IMG/VR virus record: IMGVR_UViG_3300043436_003510
Coordinates: 1-64,000 of that record
Reading direction: 5' to 3' (one strand)
Source: a virus
Length of the DNA stretch: 64,000 nt
Positions 36,717 through 47,500 of the stretch are shown here, one piece after another. The position numbers were made by a program, and so were the translations under genes. Positions within the stretch are counted from its first letter, which is position 1; each line of letters starts with the position of its first letter. Below the pieces are notes generated by a model. It worked only from the letters and a program-made list of their open reading frames with translations, searched no databases and was not told the origin of the DNA.

Positions 36717-38792
36717 ATGCCGCATGTAAACGAGCATGACATTATTGGTGCTGAATACAAGGCGATGCAAGGCCAAGTTAATGTTGACGAAGCCCAAGGT
36801 ATTGTTGAATGCTTCGCTGCAGGGCTTGGAAACAAAGACTCTGTTGGCGATATCTGCCTGCCAGGATGCTTTAATGAAAGTCTCAAGCGTCGCAAGCCTC
36901 GCGTTGTTTGGGGACACAACTGGAACGAACCAATCGGCAAGGTTATTGAAATCTACGAGGTTGGACCAAACGACCCGCGTCTCCCTATGAAAATGAAGCG
37001 TGCTGGAATCGGTGGACTCTACGCCAGAGTTCAGTTTAATTTGAAATCAGAGCGTGGTCGCCAAGCCTTTGCTGATGTCTCTTTCTTTGGAGAAGAGCAG
37101 GAGTGGTCAATCGGCTACAAGACGCTTAATGCCGACTATGACAGCCAGCGTCAGGCAAACCTTCTTCGTGAGGTTGAACTTTATGAGGTTTCCCCTGTTC
37201 TTCATGGCGCTAACCAATTGACTGGAACAATCTCTATTAAGTCCGAAGAGCAAGAAGAAGATGCAGAAAAGGGCAAATACCCAACATCTATCTATCGTGC
37301 TGAACGAGAAGAAGACGACGATTCTGACTACACAGGACCACGAGGGCCTGACGGTGGTGTCCCAGCAGGCAACCCAGCAATGGGTCGTGCAGGGAACTTG
37401 GCTCGTGCTTTAGCAATGCGTTTCGGTGGAGCGGTTCGTCTTCGCAACGCAGACCCTAACATGGCTATTTTTGACCACATGGACAAGCAAAACAAAAAGC
37501 AGACGCTTAGAGTTACTTACCATTTTGACGGCGATGAATTCATGTTTGGCAACCCAGTAAAGGTTCGTCAAGAAACTGTCTATCTTCCAGTTGAAAAGCC
37601 CGATGTTGATATTGACGACAGGGAAGAAACGCCTTCCAGCCCAAGCCCAATCACTCAGCAATACCAGCGAGAGATGGAAGAATACCCAGCACTGCCTGGT
37701 GGCGTTAAGCCAAAAATGTGCAAGTGTGGATGCATGGGCAAAACAGGAGACGAAGAAGTCGCTGAAGATGACCTTGATATGAAGGCTCCTCAAGATGCGA
37801 TTTTGGATGTCCCTCAAGAGCAAATCACTGGCGACATCATGCGTGGTTACGGTCCTCGCCGTGGCAACCTTGAAAAACTTCTGCGTTACTGGCGTCCAAT
37901 CATGAAAAAGCCTGGTGGCTTCCGTCGTTGCAAGGTAATTCTTGCTGACCACCCAGAACTGTACCCATTGAACAATATCTGTGCATGGTTGCATCATGAA
38001 ACTACTGGTCTGTGGCCAAACGAGGGGTGTCATCACCCAGGAATGAAAAACTGCAAAAAGAAGATTCGTGGAGTCCGTGATGGCTCAATCTTTAGCGACA
38101 GTGAGTTTAACGAAAGACTTCAGTCTGCCTTCAAAAAGGGCGACGACATGGAAGACCTTGATGGAATGTCCCCCGAAGAATGGGAAAAGAAAGCAATGAT
38201 GGAACTCAAGACTTTCTTTGACTCAGACCCAGAAATGAAGAAGTACATCAACGATGACTCAAACTGGGAACATGAAGGCGAAGAAGAAAAAGGCGGCTGG
38301 GTAGTTCATGGTCGTATGGACACCGAGCCTGGCAAGAAGCCAGGAGGCTGCGGATGCGGCTGTGACGGTCCTGCAAGCAGTGGACCAAAGCCTGCCAGAC
38401 CCGTAATGCGTCTGATTAATGTCATGTCTGAACTGGAAAAATCAATCAATGAAGAGATGCAGACAAAGGCTGGGCGCGTCATCAGTAACCGCAACATGCA
38501 GAAACTTCAGCAGGCTATGGAATTACTACAAGAAGTAGTTGCGGTCTCCAAGCCTTCAGATGAGCCTGTAGTTCAGGTTAAGTCAAATGGCATGATGAGA
38601 ATTACGGCACCAGTTGACGACCTTTTTGATATCAAGTCACTGATTGACCCAATTATTGACTTCCACGGAATTGATGCCGAAGTTGGCGAGACGGGAATCT
38701 ATTTTGGTAGTAGTGTCTCAACTGAAGCAAAAAGTGCGATGATTAATGCTCTTTCGGCATATAAAGATTCACACAAACAGGACAATCACTAA
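36717..38792 (+). CDS. Prohead protease with long Cys-rich C-terminal extension
   Basis: ATG 36717 is preferred (GGAG five bases upstream); in-frame starts at 36651 and 36675 lack sites. 691 aa. Residues about 10-180 are an HK97-family serine protease: VVWGHNWNEPIGKVIEI (His), EEQEWSIGYKTLN (Ser) and LYEVSPVLHGAN. About 500 further residues are unusual: MCKCGCMGKT, a block RGYGPRRGNLEKLLRYWRP with GGFRRCKVILADHPELY and CAWLHHETTGLWPNEGCHH, GGCGCGCDGP, and a C-terminal helical/beta part. The Cys clusters suggest metal binding. The extension may act as scaffold or be cleaved. Confidence 0.85.
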   Translation: MPHVNEHDIIGAEYKAMQGQVNVDEAQGIVECFAAGLGNKDSVGDICLPGCFNESLKRRKPRVVWGHNWNEPIGKVIEIYEVGPNDPRLPMKMKRAGIGGLYARVQFNLKSERGRQAFADVSFFGEEQEWSIGYKTLNADYDSQRQANLLREVELYEVSPVLHGANQLTGTISIKSEEQEEDAEKGKYPTSIYRAEREEDDDSDYTGPRGPDGGVPAGNPAMGRAGNLARALAMRFGGAVRLRNADPNMAIFDHMDKQNKKQTLRVTYHFDGDEFMFGNPVKVRQETVYLPVEKPDVDIDDREETPSSPSPITQQYQREMEEYPALPGGVKPKMCKCGCMGKTGDEEVAEDDLDMKAPQDAILDVPQEQITGDIMRGYGPRRGNLEKLLRYWRPIMKKPGGFRRCKVILADHPELYPLNNICAWLHHETTGLWPNEGCHHPGMKNCKKKIRGVRDGSIFSDSEFNERLQSAFKKGDDMEDLDGMSPEEWEKKAMMELKTFFDSDPEMKKYINDDSNWEHEGEEEKGGWVVHGRMDTEPGKKPGGCGCGCDGPASSGPKPARPVMRLINVMSELEKSINEEMQTKAGRVISNRNMQKLQQAMELLQEVVAVSKPSDEPVVQVKSNGMMRITAPVDDLFDIKSLIDPIIDFHGIDAEVGETGIYFGSSVSTEAKSAMINALSAYKDSHKQDNH

Positions 38793-38807
38793 GAGCGGAA
38801 TACTCAA

Positions 38808-40205
38808 ATGGGTTATACTTCTCAGAACGGTTTACCAAAATCAACAGCAAAATTTCATTGCATGGTTTCAGGCGATAAGCGCATGGCTCCATGTTCTGGA
38901 TGTTCAAATCCTAAAGGTTGTCTTTCGTCAACCATGCAATACAAGGAGACAGAAGAAATGGCAGATAAGCCTACAGTCAAACTCGGCGCTGATGGCAGCG
39001 TTACATGCGCCAAGGGTCTTGAACTCTCGGAATGCGGATACAAAGTCGGAGACAAGGTATGCGGCAAGTGTGGCGCAACTGCGGTAACCATGAAGTCTCT
39101 TGATGATGAATGGGTGACCGTTGAGGGCCTTGACATCAAGGGTGGCTCACCTATGTCCAACATGGTTGAAGATGTTGAAGACGAGATGATGGATGAGACT
39201 CCTGTTGCTAAGCGCAAGAAGGCTCGTGCTAAGCGCATGGAAACAATGGGTGTCAAGTCTCTTGATTGGGATGACGATTCATTCGTTTGTGCTTTTGAGC
39301 GCAAGATGCTTTCAGGTGCTTCACAGGTTTGTGCGCAGTGCCCAGGTGGATGCGCTCCAGAACAAGATATGCCAAGCCTTCTTGAAGTTGAAGGAATCGC
39401 TGAAGACATGTTCTCGGGCAAGGTTCTTGACTCAGGCTACTCGGACGAAACAGACATCTATGTTGTTGATGTTCAGCGCAAAGATGGAAAGCCCATTGAG
39501 GCGTTCTTTGATGGGTCAACAGGCGAATGCATGGGTTGGCACTTGCTTAACGACAGCGTAATTGGTGAAGTTGCAGAAATTGGTGGAACAAAAGTTATTT
39601 CGTTCAACGAAGCAGCCACTATCGCAACAAAGTCAATTGAGGGTGATGTAATCGCCGTTGATGCAGACATGTTTGAAGGCTACGACGCTTTCGCTGTTGA
39701 GGTTGAAGGAATTGACGGAAAGTCCTACGATGTGTTCGTTGGTCTTGACGGTGAAGTTCTGGGCTGGGATGAATACGATGCTGACGAAGCAGAAGACATT
39801 GATGCCGAAGTTGCTGAACTTGCTTTGAAGCGTATGTACGACGAGGAGACTCGCGACAAGATGTCAGAATCTGGTGAAGCACTTCCTGACGGTTCGTACC
39901 CAATTGCTGACGAGGATGACCTCAAGAATGCAATTCAGGCATACGGTCGTGCAAAGGACAAAGAAGCAGCAAAGGCCCACATTATGAAGCGTGCTGCTGC
40001 TCTTGAACTTGAAGAGTTGATTCCTGAAGAATGGTCAAAGAAGGAAGATGACGAGGACATGGACGAAGAGGACATGGATGAGTCGGAAGAGACAGAAGAG
40101 ACCATGACTGACGGCGAGAAAAGTGCAGACACTGAGGCTGCAAAGTTCCTTGCCGACCTTATGGAATTTGAAATGTTGAAAATTGACACAGGTCTGGAGG
40201 ACTAA
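38808..40205 (+). CDS. Cys-knuckle and PepSY-like head protein with acidic tail
   Basis: 465 aa. An N-terminal Cys set (FHCMVSGDKRMAPCSGCSNP) and CGKCGATAV suggest a zinc knuckle. Two PepSY-like repeats follow (about 205-250, IYVVDVQRKDGKPIEAFFDG, and 270-330, FAVEVEGIDGKSYDVFVGLD). Then a domain common in phage head operons, LPDGSYPIADEDDLKNAIQA with GRAKDKEAAKAHIMKRAAAL, and an Asp/Glu tail. Position after the protease allows a scaffold role. Function not established. Confidence 0.65.
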   Translation: MGYTSQNGLPKSTAKFHCMVSGDKRMAPCSGCSNPKGCLSSTMQYKETEEMADKPTVKLGADGSVTCAKGLELSECGYKVGDKVCGKCGATAVTMKSLDDEWVTVEGLDIKGGSPMSNMVEDVEDEMMDETPVAKRKKARAKRMETMGVKSLDWDDDSFVCAFERKMLSGASQVCAQCPGGCAPEQDMPSLLEVEGIAEDMFSGKVLDSGYSDETDIYVVDVQRKDGKPIEAFFDGSTGECMGWHLLNDSVIGEVAEIGGTKVISFNEAATIATKSIEGDVIAVDADMFEGYDAFAVEVEGIDGKSYDVFVGLDGEVLGWDEYDADEAEDIDAEVAELALKRMYDEETRDKMSESGEALPDGSYPIADEDDLKNAIQAYGRAKDKEAAKAHIMKRAAALELEELIPEEWSKKEDDEDMDEEDMDESEETEETMTDGEKSADTEAAKFLADLMEFEMLKIDTGLED

Positions 40206-40208
40206 AAA

Positions 40209-40433
40209 ATGGCAAAGAAAACTGCACAACCAAACCCCGCTGGATTCTCAGAGATTCAGAACAAGGCTATTCAGCCAGAGCAATCAAAGGCTCCTAAGAA
40301 GAAGGCCGACAAGAAGGTAGAAGAAGTTGCTATCGTCGTTGAAGAGCCTGCTGTTCAAGAACCTGCAGTTCAAGAGCCTGTCGCTGAAGAGTCTGTTGTC
40401 GCCAGCGAGCCCGTTTCCGACACTGCCGAATAG
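40209..40433 (+). CDS. Low-complexity Lys/Val/Glu/Pro protein (74 aa)
   Basis: Strong GGAGG site before ATG 40209. Basic first half (APKKKADKKVEEV), then the repeat VQEPAVQEPVAEE. Disordered. Could be a scaffold-like or decoration peptide; unknown. Confidence 0.6.
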   Translation: MAKKTAQPNPAGFSEIQNKAIQPEQSKAPKKKADKKVEEVAIVVEEPAVQEPAVQEPVAEESVVASEPVSDTAE

Positions 40434-40451
40434 TTCGCCAGAGGTTTTCTG

Positions 40452-42014
40452 GTGAAGAACCGTCGCGGATTTAATCCTGACGCACGAGTTAAGGACGCTG
40501 ATTTTGCTTTCCGCATTTTAAGCGACTCTGTATTCACTAAAGGATTTCTTGGTCCGAGTCTTCGCGAAAACAATGGACTTCCGTCTGTTGGTGTTTCTGC
40601 TGCGCGCCGTGCTGGCGTAATCGTTGATGAAAACGGAAAGATGCGTTGCCCCCCAGGCACCCCAAATGCTAACCAGTTCACCGATATCAACATGTCCAAC
40701 TGTATGGTACCAAGTGCGGAAACAGCAGCCAGAAATGTTGCCGAAGCAGCAGAAAAACTTGCTTCTCGCTCTGCTGATGGTTTTAAAAGGTCAAGCATTA
40801 AAAAGAAAAACAAAGATAGGGATTTGATTCCTGATGCAAAAGTTGGTTTTGCTGACACTAATGGCCTTCTTGAACAGAGAAGAGTTCCAGTAGGAAATCA
40901 AGTGATTTCACCAATTGATGGCTCAAGCATTGTTCTTCAATCACCTAGCGATTCAATTAAACATATAGCCGACGGTGGCGCACTTTCAGACATCCCCGAC
41001 GAGCATCTAGTTGACGCGATTTTGAATAACGCCGTCGGAAAAGACGATAACTACATTGGCCCTCCTGTTCGTTTTGAAGTAGTCGGACGAGGTGGCGGAA
41101 TCAACGGTATGACCCGTGTGATTGACGGGAAAACAGGAGCAATGATTGGTGTCAAGTACCCAGGGGGGACAGACACTTCTACTAAGCCATTTGCTGGAGA
41201 TGAAGCCGTAAACGAAGCAGTCGCAGAGGTATTTCAGGAAATGATGGGTTACGAACCTACGCCAATGAGGCTTGCTATGGGTAAGGATGGATTTGGATTG
41301 GCTCTTGTGAGCGAACTAGTTCACAATAGAAACAGCGGGTCAATTGAGGGCATGCGCATGCACGAGCGTTCAGGTTCTTCGTATGAATACAATTTGCCAC
41401 CCGAAGAAATAGTGCGTATGCGGGTTCTTGATGCAATCATACAAAACCCTGATAGACATGAAGGTAATTCTTTAATTGCAGATGATGACGGAGTCAGGTC
41501 GCTTTTACCAATTGACAACTCAAGAGCGTTTTCTTTTTCAGACTTTACGGATGGCGTTCCAAAATCAAGATTAGAATCGGGTGAAGTCGTCGGATATTTC
41601 CAGCCATGGATTACCCCTGGAGGAGATGCCGAAATGGAAAAATTTGCTACAGACGAAGGTTTTGCTGAGTTAACTTCCACTATTGCAGGAATTCAACAAC
41701 AGTTGAGAACAATTGACACAGACCTGATGGAAAGCAAAATTGACGAGGTTATTTCCCATGTTCGCTCTCTTGGTACATCGGCATCACAAGCCAGAAGAGA
41801 TAACCTTGCGGCAGCAATTGCAAGAATAAAAGGAATGCAAAACGGCAACCCAGAAGATATTGCGGAGGCGTTAATGCCTGCTTACAAAAGAAAGCAAGTT
41901 TTAGAAATTCTTGAACAAAGAGAAAAATATCGGCAGGCAGAGGAAGCAATGAACTTACGAGAACTTGCTGGCATTCCTGATACACCTAAAGAAAAGGTTC
42001 CGTCAGTAGCATGA
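40452..42014 (+). CDS. Head-module kinase-like protein A (C-x17-C family)
   Basis: 520 aa from GTG 40452. The shared Cys motif is at 65-84 (RCPPGTPNANQFTDINMSNC). The family element LSDIPDEHLVDAI is at 178-190. Kinase-like core: glycine-rich loop VGRGGGINGM (about 211-220), Lys235 in MIGVKYP, a Glu helix EAVNEAVAEVFQ, catalytic NPDRHEGN (332-339, like DRHxxN of PI3K/HipA-type kinases) and the metal Asp355 in LLPIDNSRAF. All catalytic residues are present, so phosphotransfer is likely. A helical tail follows. Substrate unknown. Confidence 0.75.
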   Translation: MKNRRGFNPDARVKDADFAFRILSDSVFTKGFLGPSLRENNGLPSVGVSAARRAGVIVDENGKMRCPPGTPNANQFTDINMSNCMVPSAETAARNVAEAAEKLASRSADGFKRSSIKKKNKDRDLIPDAKVGFADTNGLLEQRRVPVGNQVISPIDGSSIVLQSPSDSIKHIADGGALSDIPDEHLVDAILNNAVGKDDNYIGPPVRFEVVGRGGGINGMTRVIDGKTGAMIGVKYPGGTDTSTKPFAGDEAVNEAVAEVFQEMMGYEPTPMRLAMGKDGFGLALVSELVHNRNSGSIEGMRMHERSGSSYEYNLPPEEIVRMRVLDAIIQNPDRHEGNSLIADDDGVRSLLPIDNSRAFSFSDFTDGVPKSRLESGEVVGYFQPWITPGGDAEMEKFATDEGFAELTSTIAGIQQQLRTIDTDLMESKIDEVISHVRSLGTSASQARRDNLAAAIARIKGMQNGNPEDIAEALMPAYKRKQVLEILEQREKYRQAEEAMNLRELAGIPDTPKEKVPSVA

Positions 42015-42385
42015 AATACGCATTTATTGGTGGGGATTCAAAAACTAAATTTGAGCCTTTGGTTTTTGTTCTTGACAACGGAAAATTTGAAATTATATGC
42101 GAATCTTTTGAGCGTCAAAAGTCTTACTATGAATATCTGGCGTCAAGAAAATATAACAACTTTGATGATTTGCTTGCTACATTTTCTTACATGAATGTTG
42201 AGACTGGTGAAGTCACCCCTGAGGTAGAATCAATGTTGAACAAACTTCGCGCAAGGTTTGCTATATCTCAAGTTGCTGATGAAGAACTAAATACTGAAAA
42301 CCAGCAAAACCCAGAAGAAGATAGACAACAAAATGCCTTATTGCGCATAAGTAAGAGGATGCGAACAGGTGCCAATGAACGCTGA
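42011..42385 (+). CDS. Hypothetical protein (124 aa), companion of family
   Basis: ATGA overlap with gene A and overlap with gene B on the other side. Begins MKYAFIGGDSKTKFEPLVFV, with a small alpha/beta start similar in style to the N-terminus of protein C and to the 88-aa protein at 47701. Ends in a basic helix (LLRISKRMRTG). It may be a cognate chaperone or partner. Confidence 0.65.
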   Translation: MKYAFIGGDSKTKFEPLVFVLDNGKFEIICESFERQKSYYEYLASRKYNNFDDLLATFSYMNVETGEVTPEVESMLNKLRARFAISQVADEELNTENQQNPEEDRQQNALLRISKRMRTGANER

Positions 42386-44555
42386 CAAGCACACATCAAT
42401 AAAGAGCCTATTGCGTCATCAGCGACCACTAATGCTTGCCGACACCACTGTCAAAAGAACAATCATTGACGGGTATAAAACGCTAGAAGTGTCGCCAACT
42501 ATCGCTAAATCTAAAGCAAAAAGATTCCTATTGGACGGAAGCCAAAGCCAAAAGCGCCACTTAGAGCCACTCATTCGTTCTAAGTCATCCACGCTAAGAG
42601 GACAGTCTCCCCTCTCAGATAGAAACATTCTGAACTACAAAGCCGCAATGTTCGCACGAACCACAAAGGCTCGCATCGGCTCCACCATGAACATCACAGA
42701 AGTCAAGGTTGGAATAATCGGTTCACAAGGAAGACTCGGACAAACGGTACAAGGTGCAGCAAGCGTTGTGATACCAGGCGACATGTCCGAAATCCGTAGC
42801 CCTATCCGCTCACGCATTTACTCTGCTCTTACACCTGGTGGCGGAGGAAATAGAAGAATTCCTGGAAGAAACGAACGCGGATACAGATGTCCTTTTGGTT
42901 TCCAGTATGGCGGTCGCTTCACGGATAGAAACTATTCAACTTGCGGCGCACAGTTGTTTGCATTGCCTACCTCTGGTGGCGTCGGTGGGTTAGGTGGTCG
43001 TAAGCCAAGCATTACGCCAGCAAATGCAGACAATCTTTCTCAGGTAATTGAAGGAAACACCGCTCAAGATAGAGCAATCCAGATTACAAGAATGGCTCAA
43101 GTTCCTAGAAGCGGTGCAGAGAATCCAAAGGTTCGCTCTGCCACTCTTTCCAGAATAATCACAAGCCTCACTGGTTCGCCATCTGGGGAATCTCGTTTAA
43201 TTCGCAAAGATGGCGTTATTTTGCGTCCAGTGGTTCCATCTTCGGTCTTGCGAAACTTCGGTGGCAACCCCGACATGGAGAACGGCGTTTTTGTTCGCTC
43301 CATTGATAAACCTTCAGACATTATTGGCGACGACCTTGCTCTTCTTTCTGGTCCAGCCATTATGAATGTTTCCTATGTAGCACCTAACGGTTCGGTTATT
43401 TCTATTGAGCGTCAGCGTCCGTTGACGGTTGGAGAACGGAGAAAATTTGGGCGTCAACTCAATGCAGTGGCTGGAACAAGCGACCAATATGATGTTGGTG
43501 GCAATATTCGGGATTTCGCTAATAACTCAGGCGGTGCTTTCAAATATTCAGAAAAGTTCCCTAATGTTGATAAACCTCTTGACCTCATTGAGGTAGAGAA
43601 CGATAAGGGTAAGAAGATTCAAGTACGCCGATGGGTCTATGAAACCTTTATGAAGGATGGTTCTCGTTCAAATAATAAGACGAAGCCAGTAAGGGAAACA
43701 GAAACACTCAGAGAAGACGGCGCTACCGCCAACGAAACAGTTGGAAACATTGCCGATGCGGTCAAAATGCTTGACGATGGTGGCGACCCGCTTGACCTTC
43801 CTCCTGATTTAATTGCTGACGCATTGCGCAGAAGTAAGAAATACGACGCCAAAAAACTTGGAACAGGCATAATTGAGTACTCCGACGGACAGGGCAAGAT
43901 TTACTACCAAGTGCCAGAGTCTCTAAAGAATGGTGCAATCGCAGAACGCTTTTATACAGATGTTGCTTCTCAGGTTGGAATCAACACCCCTGGTGCTCGT
44001 CTTGTTGGCAAAGATGGCTCTCGTGAATCAATTCTTGCTGATGCAACAAATGGCTCGGTTCGTTCAGATTCCGACCTCACGCTTGACAAGGTTGACCCCA
44101 AAGAACTCATGAAGGTATTTGTTTCAGATTTCTTGACAGATGCTCGTGACAGGTCACCAGCAACATTGAGACCAGTAAGAACACAGTCTGGAACCGCTGT
44201 AGTTCCGTCTTCAAATGAACTTTCTGCTCTTGCTGGCTTAGACGCTGCAGACATCAAAAAGAGATTTAATATTGATTTGCCAGACTATTTGGAAGGCCGC
44301 AACGGAATGATTTATCGCAACTCGTTCGGCAATATGACAGCGAAACAACGGACGGACGCAACCAGCGTCTATGATACGCTTATTGAGCGAGCAAGAAAAT
44401 TCAAATGGTCGGAATATGCTTCCAGAATTTCAGCAGATGGCGACTTGTCAATAGCCGAGCAAAAACATCTTGACATTCTTAAAAGACTTTACGAAACTCG
44501 CCTAGAAAAACTAACTTCGCGCAAAAAAGAAGCACTACGCCTACTTGGGATTTAA
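42375..44555 (+). CDS. Head-module protein B, degenerate kinase (C-x17-C family)
   Basis: ATG 42375 is preferred over GTG 42369; both lie in the overlap with the preceding gene. 726 aa. Cys motif YRCPFGFQYGGRFTDRNYST-C (about 171-190). Family element LDLPPDLIADAL (about 474). The kinase-like part is recognisable by order: GTGIIEYSDGQGKIYYQVPE, GAIAERFYTDVASQ, then FVSDFLTDARDRSPAT at about 590, where the HxxN of the DRHxxN site is lost, and PSSNELSAL, where the metal Asp is Ser. The Lys position reads Gln. It looks like a pseudokinase paired with active paralogues on both sides. Confidence 0.65.
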   Translation: MNADKHTSIKSLLRHQRPLMLADTTVKRTIIDGYKTLEVSPTIAKSKAKRFLLDGSQSQKRHLEPLIRSKSSTLRGQSPLSDRNILNYKAAMFARTTKARIGSTMNITEVKVGIIGSQGRLGQTVQGAASVVIPGDMSEIRSPIRSRIYSALTPGGGGNRRIPGRNERGYRCPFGFQYGGRFTDRNYSTCGAQLFALPTSGGVGGLGGRKPSITPANADNLSQVIEGNTAQDRAIQITRMAQVPRSGAENPKVRSATLSRIITSLTGSPSGESRLIRKDGVILRPVVPSSVLRNFGGNPDMENGVFVRSIDKPSDIIGDDLALLSGPAIMNVSYVAPNGSVISIERQRPLTVGERRKFGRQLNAVAGTSDQYDVGGNIRDFANNSGGAFKYSEKFPNVDKPLDLIEVENDKGKKIQVRRWVYETFMKDGSRSNNKTKPVRETETLREDGATANETVGNIADAVKMLDDGGDPLDLPPDLIADALRRSKKYDAKKLGTGIIEYSDGQGKIYYQVPESLKNGAIAERFYTDVASQVGINTPGARLVGKDGSRESILADATNGSVRSDSDLTLDKVDPKELMKVFVSDFLTDARDRSPATLRPVRTQSGTAVVPSSNELSALAGLDAADIKKRFNIDLPDYLEGRNGMIYRNSFGNMTAKQRTDATSVYDTLIERARKFKWSEYASRISADGDLSIAEQKHLDILKRLYETRLEKLTSRKKEALRLLGI

Positions 44556-44557
44556 TT

Positions 44558-47500
44558 ATGCAGTCAGCCTACATTATCAACGACAGAACTGGAAAGCCAT
44601 ACGCAGTTGTTGGCATCCTCGCTGGGGGAACAGAGTTCTATCCGATTGCTGAATCCGCAACCTCGTGGGCTTCGTGGATGACCCAAGATTTCGCTGCTAA
44701 GAAAATCACTAAAGAGCAACTCTCTGTCACTCTTGATAACTCAATGTCTGTTGAAGGACCGATGCTCGCCAACCGTGCAAACAAAACAAAAATTGATGAA
44801 CTCATCAAAAAAGCCAAGAAAGTACCTAAAGGCGAATCAGACAAAGAAGAAACGGAACAGACAGAAGAAAAGTCTCTCGTCCCCGTTTTGTCACTTATGG
44901 ATGTTCGTCTTGATGCACTTGAAAATTCAGACTGGCGCAACGCAGTAAACTTCAAAGCGAAGTCGCTTATCACTGATTCAAATAAATCAACATTTGCTTA
45001 CGAAGTTAAGCGTACTCGCGCAGCATGGGACCCAGGTCTTGCCATCCCAGGAACTGAGCGCCGCGGCGGGTGGCGTTGTCCTCCAGGCACACGGTACGGC
45101 GGTCAAATTACAGACCGTTTTGGAAGAAACTGTGGTTGGGGTGTTGCCCGCCGTTTAGCAAATGAAATCTCTGACCTTGGTGAGCGGCTAGAGAATGTTG
45201 GCGACCAGCGTCGTGAGCGTCGTGTGAATCGTCGTAACGAACGAGTTGCCCGCCGTCTTGTTGAAGGCGGTCGTGTTGAGCGTGCAGCCCGTGCAGTTGG
45301 TAACGCATTAGAGACGGGTCCAGAGCGTGAGCGTCGTCCTGGAGTAGTGGAGCGTGCAGCAGGTCGTCTTGGTGACCTTCTTGAGACAACCGCTCCAGAA
45401 AAGCCAAAGAAGCCAGGCCGTCAACGCCGTGGAGAAAACAACCGAGGTGGGTTGTTGGAGCGTGCAGCAGGTCGTCTTGCGGAGGCTCTTGAAACAGATG
45501 ACTCACCAGCAAAGCCAGCCCCACGCCGTCCTCGTCCGAAGGCTCCACAGGCTCGTCCTGCTCGTCCACGCCAACCTCGCGCGCCTCGCGAAGACAGAGA
45601 CATGCCAGAGTTGCCCAAGTTGCCCAACTTTAATCCAAATGACCCCGTTGGAAACAGGCAGAGATATCTTGCTCAAAAAAAACGAGAACTTGAGCAACAA
45701 AAACGAGAAGCAAAAAGAAACCGACCAGACGGCGTATCAAACAAAGACTGGAACGACTACAAAGCGCATGTTGACTCGTTACAGCATCAATTTGGCTATG
45801 GAGGAGCAGACAGATTTGTGTCTGTTGATTCATACGAAGATTGGGCACGCAAAAACAATAGAAAAGTTCCAGATGCTGGTCCTAAACCCCAAGCACCCCG
45901 CCGCCCTCGTCCTGCTCCCGACAACACAAGCAAGACGCCAGTTCCTGCGGGCGCACCTAAAGCAAACGAAACACTAGAGCAATACAAGACTCGTAAATAC
46001 AACGAGCACCAGGCTCGCGTTCGTAAAATCCGTGAAGAAGGCGGTAACGCTGGATTCTTGAGAAGAGAAGAGTGGGAACAATTCCACGGTTCAGCAGTTG
46101 AAGAAAACTGGAATCGCGCTCAACAAAGAAACGGTGGTCGTGGTGCTCGCCGTGCAGCGACAGATGCTGGCGCAGCGAGAACAGCAACTCGCCGTCCAAA
46201 ACCAGCAGATGAACCTGATGCGGTTCAGCCTGCCCGTCGTCAACGCCTTCCTTTTAAGCCATGGGGTCATCAGCGTGGGCTCGCAAATCAAGAGGCCGCA
46301 TTTAAGAAACTTGACCGAATCCAAGATGAAGCAATGAACGCAAATGACTTTCAAGTTCGTGAGCCAGCAGTTGTGAAACTTAACGGCAAGTTTTATGTTG
46401 TAGAAAACGCCGAAGACCTACAGAAAGCACTTGATGCTGGCGGAGAAAAAATGAGAAGAGGCGCAAACGGCTTACCGAATCCTGCACCGAATCCTGCGAG
46501 ACCAAGACCAGCAGCACCTCGCCGTCCTCGCCCACAGGCTCCACAACCCGCCCGTCCCCGCCCGCAGGCCCCACAGGCTCCACAGCCCGCCCGTCCCCGT
46601 GGTGGAAATGTTCGCCCAATGAACAACAGCAAAGACCGCCACCAAAAGAGCCTTCCATTATTGGCTGGGCCAGATGGAAAAATTGTGCGAGTCCCTATTG
46701 GGAATAAAGGAATCAATACAAAAGAGGATGCAGTTGCCTATCGCGGTTCGCTAAATGACATTCCTGATGATTTCCTCTTTGACGCTATGGATGCTAGGTC
46801 TGACAATCTAAGAGGAAACCCTAATCTTCTTTCAGATGTTGCAGTGGCGAGGACTAACCCAGCAGCGTTAACGGCCCAGGATAAAGCAGAACTTTTGAGA
46901 ATTAAACAATCTGGCAAAGACTTTATTGCTTTGCGAGGTCAGAGTATTACTGCTCCAACATTTTATTTACATATTGCTGATGATGGAAGCATTGATGGGC
47001 GCGGATATCTCAGCAAGCCTCAAGACCCACACTCAGAAGGAAGAGGACAGCACGGAGAACTTGTCGGCATTGAAATATCACGGCGTGTAGGTTTTGCACA
47101 AGGAATGCCAAGAGTTGTGAATAGAAACAATACAGCGGCATTTCTTCTTGAATTGGGACCCAACTTTGCTGAAGGACATGCTGCGGATTATAGCGGTAGA
47201 AACATTGCGGATGAGCGTTCCAGAATGGCACACTTTGCTGTCAATATGCTTCTTGCGTCTGGGGACAGACATGGAAGAAACGGAATGTACTTCCCAGGTA
47301 ACGGCGCTCTTCCAATTGACTTTGGTCGCGCATTTGAACAGGATAGTGGAGTGCCCACCGCAGCAAGAATGGCCTCATATGTCAGCAGATTACATATGGA
47401 CAGTAGTCCATTAGATGGATACAAGGCATTAGTCAGTAACGGTTCCTTAACCAAAGAACAAGCAAAGAGGCGACTCAAGGAAGACCTGATGGAAATGGCA

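Noticed and set aside
45354-45977. 207-aa plus-strand frame in protein C
   Set aside because: Alternate frame within a long coding gene with the strong family motif in the main frame.
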